6,136 nucleotides of DNA from Pseudomonadota bacterium. GTDB lineage: Bacteria > Pseudomonadota > Gammaproteobacteria > Acidiferrobacterales > Sulfurifustaceae. A program made the position numbers and the translations under genes. The stretch spans positions 539,869 to 546,004 of the forward strand of contig CP070641.1 in the NCBI GenBank assembly GCA_020354085.1, read 5' to 3'. The notes under the pieces were generated by a model. It had not been told where the DNA came from. It saw only the letters and a list, made by a program, of their open reading frames with translations, and did not search any database. This document shows positions 1 to 4,959 of this stretch, piece after piece (within the stretch, counting starts at the first letter, position 1; each line of letters starts with the position of its first letter).

Positions 1-2
1 CG

Positions 3-1256
3 ATTATGGTCTACGGCGGCACCATCAAGCCGGGTCGGAGCCAAACAGGCCAAGTGCTCGACATCGTGTCGGCGTTTCAAAGCTACGGCGAGTTCATTGC
101 CAAGAAGATTGACGAGCCCACGCGTGCCGATATTGTCGAGCATTCTTGCCCCGGGCCGGGTGCCTGCGGCGGCATGTACACGGCCAACACTATGGCGAGT
201 TGCATCGAGGCGCTTGGTATGTCCTTGCCCTACAGTTCTTCGACCCCGGCGGTCGATCCCCAAAAGATGCAGGAGTGCGTGGACGTCGGTGCTGCCATGA
301 GCACGCTGCTCGAGATGGACTTGAAGCCGCGTGACATTATGACGCGCGCGGCGTTCGAAAATGCCCTGGTGGTGCTGATGGCCCTGGGTGGTTCGACCAA
401 TGCCGTGCTGCATCTGATTGCCATGGCGCGCTCCGTTGGTGTTGCGTTGACGCTCGATGATTTCCAGAAAGCGAGCGACCGCACCCCGTTTATCGCCGAT
501 CTCAAGCCGAGCGGGCGTTACGTCATGGAAGACCTGCACAATGTGGGCGGTGTACCGGCGGTGATGAAGTATCTGCTGGAGAAGGGGCTACTCAACGGCG
601 ATTGCCGCACCGTCACGGGCAAGACCATCGCCGAGAACTTGAAGGATGTGCCGGCCCTCAAGCGAGACCAGGATGTGATCTTGCCGTTAGAACGGCCGAT
701 CAAGGAAACCGGTCATATCCGGATTCTCAGAGGGAGTTTCGCGCCCGGCGGCGCGGTGGCCAAGATCACGGGCAAGGAGGGCCTCAAGTTTTCTGGCCCG
801 GCGCGGGTCTACGACTGCGAAGAGGACATGTTGAAGGGGCTTGAGCGCAGCGAAATCAAAAAAGGCGACGTCGTGGTGATCCGCTACGAGGGACCAAAAG
901 GCGGTCCCGGCATGCCCGAGATGCTGACGCCGACTTCCGCCATCATGGGCGCGGGCCTCGGAAAAGACGTCGCGCTGATTACCGATGGCAGATTCTCCGG
1001 CGGCAGCCACGGCTTCATTATTGGTCACGTGGTGCCGGAGGCGCAGGAGGGCGGTGCAATCGCTTTGGTGCGCAACGGTGACATCATAAGTATTGATGCC
1101 CAGCGCAACACGCTCGACCTTGAGGTGAGCGAGAAGGAACTCGCCGCGCGGCGCAGCGCTTGGAAGATGCCTCCTTATAAAGCTACACGCGGCACGCTCT
1201 ACAAGTTCATCAAGAGCGTCAAGAACGCGTCGGAAGGCTGCGTCACGGACGAGTAG
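3..1256 (+). CDS. ilvD: Dihydroxy-acid dehydratase, 5'-truncated by window edge
   Basis: IlvD dehydrates 2,3-dihydroxy-isovalerate and 2,3-dihydroxy-3-methylvalerate to the 2-keto acids in cytosolic valine, leucine and isoleucine synthesis, using an Fe-S cluster and Mg2+. The frame is already open at the window edge. The ATG at 6 is an internal Met of the IlvD stretch reading MVYGGTIKPG, not the start. Counting from that Met, the conserved block SCPGPGACGGMYTANTM lies at residues 47-63 and carries cysteines 48 and 54, one of which should be a cluster ligand. The second family signature, TDGRFSGGSHG, lies at 326-336 and contains the catalytic serine region. The C-terminus (TRGTLYKFIKSVKNASEGCVTDE) is typical, so the 3' end is intact and stops at TAG 1254-1256. 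About 145 N-terminal residues, including the CDK-x2-PG cluster and metal motif, lie outside if the protein has the usual ~560 residues. No frameshift is seen. Related sugar-acid dehydratases (Edd, XylD) share the fold, but these motifs fit IlvD best. Confidence 0.97.
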   Translation: MMVYGGTIKPGRSQTGQVLDIVSAFQSYGEFIAKKIDEPTRADIVEHSCPGPGACGGMYTANTMASCIEALGMSLPYSSSTPAVDPQKMQECVDVGAAMSTLLEMDLKPRDIMTRAAFENALVVLMALGGSTNAVLHLIAMARSVGVALTLDDFQKASDRTPFIADLKPSGRYVMEDLHNVGGVPAVMKYLLEKGLLNGDCRTVTGKTIAENLKDVPALKRDQDVILPLERPIKETGHIRILRGSFAPGGAVAKITGKEGLKFSGPARVYDCEEDMLKGLERSEIKKGDVVVIRYEGPKGGPGMPEMLTPTSAIMGAGLGKDVALITDGRFSGGSHGFIIGHVVPEAQEGGAIALVRNGDIISIDAQRNTLDLEVSEKELAARRSAWKMPPYKATRGTLYKFIKSVKNASEGCVTDE

Positions 1257-1643
1257 TCGGTCCGCGTCACGCCCACCACAAAGAGCTCACCGGCCGCACC
1301 GCGTACGACGCGCATTCAGTTCATCGCCCTTGACGACGAGCGTTTGCTCGGCGTTGGTCTGGGCATGAGGCGTCGTTATGTCGAGCATGACGGCGAAGCC
1401 TCGAATCCTTACACGCGGAAAACCATCAAGAATGCCTACGATGCCCCTTTTGACGTCTCGACCTACCTCGCCCGCCAACCGTCACCTGGGAACGGCATCA
1501 TTGAAGCTATCTCACGCCGGTGAGCTTCCAGGGCGATATGGTGTAAGCGATTGGTAAGTACCAACTGAAAAAGTTTCGCAGCCAAACGGTCGCAACCTAA
1601 GGTTCGTGACGATTGCGGGCCGGTGCGTTAAGCTCGGCGCGCC
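1257..1643. other. Intergenic stretch downstream of ilvD, no supported gene
   Basis: I see no convincing gene here. The ilvD frame stays open after its TAG until a TGA at 1521-1523, with one internal ATG at 1365 that would give a 52-residue peptide. There is no clear ribosome binding site and I do not recognise the peptide. A five-base inverted repeat (CGGAC at 1246-1250, GTCCG at 1260-1264) surrounds the ilvD stop but has no T-tract, so it is not a convincing intrinsic terminator. Confidence 0.5.
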
Positions 1644-1790
1644 TTGAAACCGTCGACCTGGACCATACTTGCCGTTCTCGGCGTCGTCGCCTGGCTCGCG
1701 CTGATGGTGGCCGCGAGCTACGTTGGCTACGAACATCGTTTGCCAACCCGCATCCCGAACTGGCAACCGGATAACACCCACCGGAACTGA
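1644..1790 (+). CDS. Possible small single-pass membrane protein (48 aa, TTG start)
   Basis: This tentative gene begins at TTG 1644, the only usual start codon between an in-frame TAA (1629-1631) and the hydrophobic segment, and ends at TGA 1788-1790. The 48-residue product has a short basic N-terminus (MKPSTW), then one uninterrupted hydrophobic stretch at about residues 6-27 (TILAVLGVVAWLALMVAASYVG). A polar, proline-containing tail (RLPTRIPNWQPDNTHRN) follows. This is the architecture of a single-pass inner-membrane miniprotein or an uncleaved signal anchor. About 77% of its third codon positions are G or C, as expected for coding sequence in a genome like this. Against it: no clear Shine-Dalgarno sequence precedes the TTG, and I do not recognise a family. 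It could also be the remnant of a longer gene. An internal ATG at 1704 would remove most of the membrane segment. Confidence 0.35.
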   Translation: MKPSTWTILAVLGVVAWLALMVAASYVGYEHRLPTRIPNWQPDNTHRN

Positions 1791-1982
1791 CGGCTGCTAC
1801 GGGGATCAAATCTCCGTTGCGATGACTGCTTGGGAAATTGTTTGACGGGAGCCTGCGACGCAGCAGCTAGGAAGGCGCGCCGAACGGAACCGATCGGGAC
1901 GTGCAGAACCGAACGTGGCCGTGGTGTTTGGCAACTACGACGGGGCGGCCTACACAGGTTTCACGAACCCGCTGTACGCCAT
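1791..1982. other. Intergenic stretch, no supported gene
   Basis: Only short open frames are present. One plus-strand frame runs open from 1846 to TAG 1984-1986 and ends in the peptide GNYDGAAYTGFTNPLYAM. Its only plausible starts are GTG codons from 1915, giving about 23 residues, and no ribosome binding site supports it. It may be a degraded gene end or chance. An octamer GGCGCGCC occurs at 1874-1881, as it does at 1636-1643. Confidence 0.4.
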
Positions 1983-2024
1983 GTAGCGGGGAAACCGCTA
2001 CCTAGTCCTAGTTCTGGTAGCGGT
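1983..2024. repeat. Interlocking inverted repeats (two mutually exclusive hairpins)
   Basis: GTAGCGG (1983-1989) pairs perfectly with CCGCTAC (1995-2001) across a five-base loop. The same right arm, extended to ACCGCTACC (1994-2002), also pairs perfectly over nine bases with GGTAGCGGT (2016-2024) across a 13-base loop. The two hairpins share one arm, so they exclude each other in a transcript. On the minus strand they cover the last codons, the stop (TAG, 2010-2008) and the first bases beyond the 137-residue gene. They may form its transcript 3' end. Only a short T-run follows on that strand, so this is not a textbook Rho-independent terminator. Confidence 0.5.
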
Positions 2025-2421
2025 CGAAAATCGGCAGGGCGTAGTGGCGGATGACCTTGATCATACGCCCAAGGAAATGTTGCGCAGCCTCCAGGGAGTC
2101 GAACGCCTCGGTTTCGGCGTACTGCTGCAGGTTCGCCACCATGTACGTCAGCTCAATTCTGTTCTCCATGCGCACCTTTACCGTTCCGGTAAAGCTCGGC
2201 AGGTTGAAACTCACCAACTCGTAACCGTCTTCGTGCGTCAGCAGGACACGCTCGGATTTGGCATGGGCAGTGTCTAGCAGGAAGATGCGCAGCAGCTCCG
2301 CAGCATGGCGACGCGCCCCGCGCTCTAACGGGCTGTATCCTGAGGTTTCTAAGAACATGGCTCTATCTTCCAACTCCGATAAATTCCCTTTCGCCCTTAG
2401 TGCGTTCAAGTTCCGTGCCAT
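2008..2421 (-). CDS. Hypothetical protein, 137 aa, family not recognised
   Basis: I do not recognise this protein. The start is well supported: ATG at 2421-2419 has GGAG seven bases upstream (2432-2429 on the minus strand). The protein is soluble-looking, with no signal peptide or membrane segment. The N-terminal half is charged and helix-prone (residues 1-60, containing LERGARRHAAELLRIFLL). The middle looks like beta strands (RVLLTHEDGYELVSFNL and GTVKVRMENRIELTYMV). The C-terminal part is helical again and ends in HYALPIFDRYQN. No catalytic, metal-binding or PilZ-type motif is evident. The first 40 codons are unusually A/T-ended for this window (TTA three times, plus AGA, CTA and GGA), giving roughly 57% GC at third positions, while later codons look more like the neighbours. 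The gene is transcribed away from the hydrolase gene and appears monocistronic. An AT-rich palindrome lies just upstream. Confidence 0.75.
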   Translation of the reverse strand: MARNLNALRAKGNLSELEDRAMFLETSGYSPLERGARRHAAELLRIFLLDTAHAKSERVLLTHEDGYELVSFNLPSFTGTVKVRMENRIELTYMVANLQQYAETEAFDSLEAAQHFLGRMIKVIRHYALPIFDRYQN

Positions 2422-2442
2422 GGCATAGCTCCATTAAAATGT

Positions 2443-2466
2443 CCTATATAACAATAAGTTATATGG
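2443..2466 (-). promoter_or_regulatory. AT-rich palindrome with candidate extended -10 promoter
   Basis: A perfect inverted repeat, ATATAAC (2446-2452) and GTTATAT (2458-2464) around AATAA, lies in the only markedly AT-rich island of the window, 25 bases upstream of the 137-residue gene. Read on the minus strand, its proximal arm gives TGTTATATA (2453-2445), which resembles an extended -10 element (TGnTATAAT). Transcription would then start near 2438, leaving a short leader containing the GGAG ribosome binding site. No good -35 is visible. Because the -10 lies inside the dyad, a repressor could bind here, but which protein does so cannot be told. Confidence 0.4.
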
Positions 2467-2473
2467 TTACCGA

Positions 2474-2490
2474 AACGCCGTCTGGGCGTT
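2474..2490. repeat. Short perfect hairpin in divergent intergenic region
   Basis: AACGCC (2474-2479) and GGCGTT (2485-2490) form a six-base perfect stem with a five-base loop. It sits between the AT-rich palindrome and the hydrolase gene. It has no T-tract, so a terminator is unlikely; it could be a protein-binding dyad or chance. Confidence 0.3.
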
Positions 2491-2588
2491 GGGCCGCCGC
2501 GGCACGTCGTCGGTAGGACGCTCACTCGGTGAACGAGCCCGCATCGGGATCGATCGACGGCTGGGCCAGAAGGGGAGAGGTTGGGAAA

Positions 2589-2645
2589 ATGGCTCAGGCT
2601 GTACGCGCCGCCGAGCCATGCGCCCACTATTTCATCCAAGCCTGA
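2589..2645 (+). CDS. Possible leader peptide overlapping the hydrolase start
   Basis: ATG 2589 has a strong Shine-Dalgarno sequence, AGGGGAGAGG at 2571-2580, with eight bases of spacing. It opens an 18-codon frame (MAQAVRAAEPCAHYFIQA) ending at TGA 2643-2645. This frame overlaps the hydrolase start (ATG 2618) in a different reading frame. The hydrolase ATG has no comparable ribosome binding site. There is also no usual start codon in the hydrolase frame between the strong site and 2618. Translation of the leader could therefore bring ribosomes to the hydrolase by termination and backward re-initiation over about 25 bases. This is inference; the peptide itself has no recognised function. Confidence 0.25.
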   Translation: MAQAVRAAEPCAHYFIQA

Positions 2646-3646
2646 TCAACGATCCGTTCGGGGACCCCGGCCTCTATATCGATTGTCTGCACGAACGGCG
2701 TGCACTGTTGTTTGACCTGGGCGACCTGCGCAATCTGGCCACGCGCAAGCTACTGCGCGTGTCTGATGTGTTTGTGTCGCACGCCCACATGGATCACTTC
2801 ATTGGTTTCGACTGGTTGCTGCGCATTTGTTTGGGGCGCAGCCGCCGTATTCGACTCTATGGGCCACCCGGATTCATTGCGCAGGTCGAACACCGGCTCG
2901 CCGCGTATACGTGGAATCTGGTCGACAGCTACGAAACCGATCTGACGTTCGAGGTGACAGAGCTCGTTGACGACAGCCAATGTCGCGCGGCGCGCTTTCG
3001 TTGTCAGGCGGGCTTCCGTCGTGGGGACGGCCAGATGGTGTCGCTCGACAACGGTGTGCTGTTAGATGAACAGGACTTTCGCGTGCGCTGCACCGTGCTC
3101 GATCACAAGACACCTTGTCTTGCCTTCGCGCTGGAGGAGAAGGAACACATCAATGTTTGGAAGAATCGGCTGGACGAACTCGGCCTGCCGACCGGCCCGT
3201 GGCTCACCGAGCTGCGCCATGCGGTCCGTGCCGGGCGGCCGGAGAGTGAACGTTTTCGCGTGTGGTGGAAGGACCGCACCGGCCTCCATGAGCGGTTCTA
3301 CCTTTTGGGTGAGCTAAAACGCGAAATCCTTCGGTTTGTGCCGGGACAACGTGTGGTCTACGTCACGGACGCGGTATTTCATGCCGAAAACGTAGAGCGA
3401 ATCACCGCGCTCGCCGCCGGCGCAGACGTATTGTTTATTGAGGCGACGTTTCTACAGGCGGACCGTGAAACCGCGGCGGCGCGCTTTCATCTTACGGCGG
3501 AGCAGGCTGGGGAGCTTGCGCGGCGCGCGGGGGCGAAGAACGTGGTGCCGTTTCACGGCTCACCACGCTACCAGGACACCCCTGGTGTATTGTTTGAAGA
3601 GCTGATGCGCGCTTACACGCGCGGAACCGCTGGCGCTAGGTCCTAG
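2618..3646 (+). CDS. RNase Z-like metallo-beta-lactamase-fold hydrolase
   Basis: This 342-residue protein belongs to the metallo-beta-lactamase fold and most resembles the RNase Z (ELAC) branch, which uses two zinc ions to cleave phosphodiesters such as tRNA 3' trailers. The metal motif HAHMDH is at residues 55-60. Further ligand candidates are H163 in LDHKTPCLAF, D251 in VVYVTDA and H313 in PFHGSPRY, in the order and spacing expected for RNase Z. The stretch LGLPTGPWLTELR (188-200) matches the Gly-Pro region after the second histidine, and HLTAEQAGELARRAGAKNVV (291-310) matches the helix before the last one. Phe-Ser-Pro-Arg-Tyr of many RNase Z proteins is here Gly-Ser-Pro-Arg-Tyr. I chose ATG 2618 because MRPLFHPSLINDPFGDPGLYID looks like the family N-terminus. 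The frame is open upstream to a TTG at 2489, but that sequence is low-complexity and basic. Substrate is unknown; a tRNA-processing role is possible but unproven. No signal peptide is seen, so it should be cytoplasmic. Confidence 0.9.
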   Translation: MRPLFHPSLINDPFGDPGLYIDCLHERRALLFDLGDLRNLATRKLLRVSDVFVSHAHMDHFIGFDWLLRICLGRSRRIRLYGPPGFIAQVEHRLAAYTWNLVDSYETDLTFEVTELVDDSQCRAARFRCQAGFRRGDGQMVSLDNGVLLDEQDFRVRCTVLDHKTPCLAFALEEKEHINVWKNRLDELGLPTGPWLTELRHAVRAGRPESERFRVWWKDRTGLHERFYLLGELKREILRFVPGQRVVYVTDAVFHAENVERITALAAGADVLFIEATFLQADRETAAARFHLTAEQAGELARRAGAKNVVPFHGSPRYQDTPGVLFEELMRAYTRGTAGARS

Positions 3647-4226
3647 GCGGGTTTTCCAGGCGATGGTCGGCGGTCACAGCCTGTTCACGGTCGAGCGCTG
3701 GTTGACGCGGCTCCCGATCGTGCCGGAACGCGAAGCCGCATAGGCACAGCACGGTCGAGATCGGCAGGATCTGGTGGCACTTGGGGCACTGTTTGGTCGA
3801 TGTGCCTTCGAATACCTCCATGGCTTTGGATGCCTTGGCGGCTTGTGCGGAACGGAACGCCTCGGTGGGTCGCTTGGACCCGCCCGCGGCAGCGGCTGCC
3901 GGTTCGACTGCGTTGCCACCTTGCACGTTGAGCTCGGCGCGGAGTGTTTGCACATCATGCAAGGCACGCATCACGCGATAGGCTTGATCGAAATCTTTGG
4001 GGTCGATGCTAAGCCGGGCTCGTTCGTATTCGAGCGCCGTCACTGCCTGGCCAATGCGCGCTTGCAGGTAAGCGCGAAACAGATCTTCATCTTGGCCCGG
4101 TAACTCTTCGGCGTTGGTGGCGATGGACGCGACAAAACGATGGCCGCAGTCGCAGGACTCGTTTGCGACCGGGACCTGCGCCGCACACTCCGGGCAGGTC
4201 TTATGGAAGATGCTGCGGCTGCTCAT
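3636..4226 (-). CDS. Protein with a zinc ribbon near each end, 196 aa
   Basis: The start ATG 4226-4224 has an excellent ribosome binding site, AGGAGGAG (4241-4234, minus strand), with seven bases of spacing, so I reject the longer upstream extension to 4418. The product carries two four-cysteine zinc ribbons of identical spacing, CX2CX10CXCG. The first uses C11, C14, C25 and C27 (CPEC...CDCGHRF); the second uses C147, C150, C161 and C163 (CPKC...CLCGFAF). They resemble the UPF0547-type ribbon. Between them lies a predicted helical segment (residues 48-100, with ARIGQAVTALEYERARL and DFDQAYRVMRALHDVQTLRAEL), then a low-complexity Ala/Gly linker (102-118). The tail after the second ribbon is polar and probably disordered. 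Ribbons like these bind nucleic acid or protein, but the partner cannot be told from sequence. The gene converges on the hydrolase gene and their ends overlap by 11 bases. Confidence 0.85.
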   Translation of the reverse strand: MSSRSIFHKTCPECAAQVPVANESCDCGHRFVASIATNAEELPGQDEDLFRAYLQARIGQAVTALEYERARLSIDPKDFDQAYRVMRALHDVQTLRAELNVQGGNAVEPAAAAAGGSKRPTEAFRSAQAAKASKAMEVFEGTSTKQCPKCHQILPISTVLCLCGFAFRHDREPRQPALDREQAVTADHRLENPPRT

Positions 4227-4515
4227 TCGGGAACTCCTCCTAACCGCGCGACGACAGACTACCGGCTCAAGTATAGGCACGACCGCCTTTCGAGTCAGCC
4301 ATTTGGCGCGCCAACCGCGATCGATGGCGGTACGGAACGGATTAACGGCGTTTATGACCCCGACTTCGTCAATTTTCCGGCACTCCCCCGACCCGCGACT
4401 AATGCTGGGAATTATCATTCGGTGCCTTGATATCGCTCAATGTCAGCCGCAAATGAACTGGTAAGTTAATGAAAATTGGCAGAAAACCCCGGGTAGCTAG
4501 CGAGAGAGTCGTGTC
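4227..4515. promoter_or_regulatory. Divergent intergenic region, promoters expected but not clear
   Basis: This 289-base gap separates two divergently transcribed genes and should hold promoters for both. On the minus side I can see only the AGGAGGAG site next to the zinc-ribbon gene. On the plus side TTGATA (4427-4432) could be a -35 element, but no good -10 follows at the right spacing. A 12-base perfect palindrome, TTGGCGCGCCAA, sits at 4303-4314. The weak purine-rich GAGAGAG (4502-4508) precedes the ATG at 4516. No gene is supported inside the gap. Confidence 0.4.
4303..4314. repeat. 12-bp perfect palindrome TTGGCGCGCCAA
   Basis: This self-complementary 12-mer lies 77 bases upstream of the zinc-ribbon start. 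Its core GGCGCGCC also occurs at 1636-1643 and 1874-1881, and all three copies are outside confident genes. It may be a dimeric regulator site or a restriction-modification type word; nothing else supports a function. Confidence 0.3.
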
Positions 4516-4869
4516 ATGACGAAATCACCGCCGAGCGTGACACAGTGGTACCGGCACCTCGACAAGGGTCAAGAGTTCCATGTGACTGCCGTGGATGAGG
4601 AGGCGGCGACTGTCGAGCTGCAGCACTTCGATGGCGACCTGGAGGAGGTCGATTTGGATGATTGGTATCGCATGGATGTCGAGCCGATCGAAGCGCCCGA
4701 AGATTGGACCGGACCGCTCGATGACATCGAGCGCGACGACCTCGGCTACACCGAGACCGAGATGACCGCCGAAGACTGGAATCGGCCGTTGCGCGAAGAT
4801 GTCGAACCTTCAGCGACGGAGGCGTTGTTCGAAGATCCCGGCTCCGAAGAGCCATTGCCGCCGCGCTGA
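4516..4869 (+). CDS. Small acidic DUF6763-like protein, 117 aa
   Basis: This small protein resembles the uncharacterised DUF6763 family of proteobacteria as I remember it; no function is known to me. The recognisable N-terminal part is TQWYRHLDKGQEFHVTAVDEEAATVELQHFDGDLEEVDLDDWYRMD in the first 54 residues. It looks like a small beta-barrel built around conserved tryptophans and a QHFDGD turn. The rest is strongly acidic and contains a short internal repeat: APEDWTGPLDDIE (60-72) and TAEDWNRPLREDVE (84-97). The last 20 residues look disordered. There is no signal peptide, membrane segment or catalytic motif, so it is probably a cytosolic binding protein. ATG 4516 is preceded by a weak GAGAGAG about seven bases upstream. 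The gene runs in the same direction as htpG with a 90-base gap, so co-transcription is possible, although htpG seems to have its own promoter. Confidence 0.85.
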   Translation: MTKSPPSVTQWYRHLDKGQEFHVTAVDEEAATVELQHFDGDLEEVDLDDWYRMDVEPIEAPEDWTGPLDDIERDDLGYTETEMTAEDWNRPLREDVEPSATEALFEDPGSEEPLPPR

Positions 4870-4885
4870 CCCACGCCGTTTTCCC

Positions 4886-4914
4886 CTTGAAATTGCGGGA
4901 AGCGATCTCTACTG
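4886..4914 (+). promoter_or_regulatory. Candidate sigma-32 (heat-shock) promoter for htpG
   Basis: CTTGAAA at 4886-4892, preceded by CCC, is an almost perfect sigma-32 -35 element (consensus TnTCnCCCTTGAA). After a 14-base spacer, CTCTACTG at 4907-4914 is a weak match to the -10 consensus CCCCATnT. It lies 17 bases after the stop of the upstream gene and about 45 bases before the htpG start, where a heat-shock promoter is expected. htpG is a classical sigma-32 target in Escherichia coli. The -35 is convincing, the -10 less so. Confidence 0.5.
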
Positions 4915-4920
4915 TCCCGC
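4895..4920. repeat. Inverted repeat overlapping the htpG promoter
   Basis: GCGGGA (4895-4900) and TCCCGC (4915-4920) are perfect inverted arms around a 14-base loop that contains the candidate -10. It does not match the CIRCE operator of HrcA. It could be an operator for another regulator or a weak hairpin at the end of the upstream transcript; there is no T-tract. Confidence 0.35.
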
Positions 4921-4959
4921 CCGAACACACACTAGACAATCTTCCGGAGCGGGAGCCCC

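Noticed and set aside
687..1028. Open minus-strand frame of 113 codons opposite ilvD
   Set aside because: It is antisense to conserved ilvD sequence, has no supporting ribosome binding site and no recognisable product.
1246..1264. Inverted repeat around the ilvD stop as a terminator
   Set aside because: The stem is only five bases and no T-tract follows.
1365..1523. 52-residue frame downstream of ilvD
   Set aside because: No clear ribosome binding site and no recognisable product. An open stretch of this size is expected by chance in GC-rich DNA.
1846..1986. Open frame ending in GNYDGAAYTGFTNPLYAM, possible gene remnant
   Set aside because: There is no start codon with a ribosome binding site and I could not link it to any family. 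It may be a degraded end, but nothing in the sequence proves it.
2489..2617. 43-residue N-terminal extension of the hydrolase from a TTG start
   Set aside because: The extension is basic and low-complexity, unlike the family, and the TTG lies inside a hairpin arm. MRPLFHP at 2618 looks like the natural N-terminus.
3636..4418. Longer 260-residue version of the zinc-ribbon protein
   Set aside because: The extra 64 residues look non-coding, while the ATG at 4226 has a near-perfect ribosome binding site directly before the first zinc ribbon.
4514..4939. Open minus-strand frame opposite the DUF6763-like gene
   Set aside because: Its translation is Arg/Ser-rich low complexity, and it is antisense to a better-supported gene and the htpG promoter.
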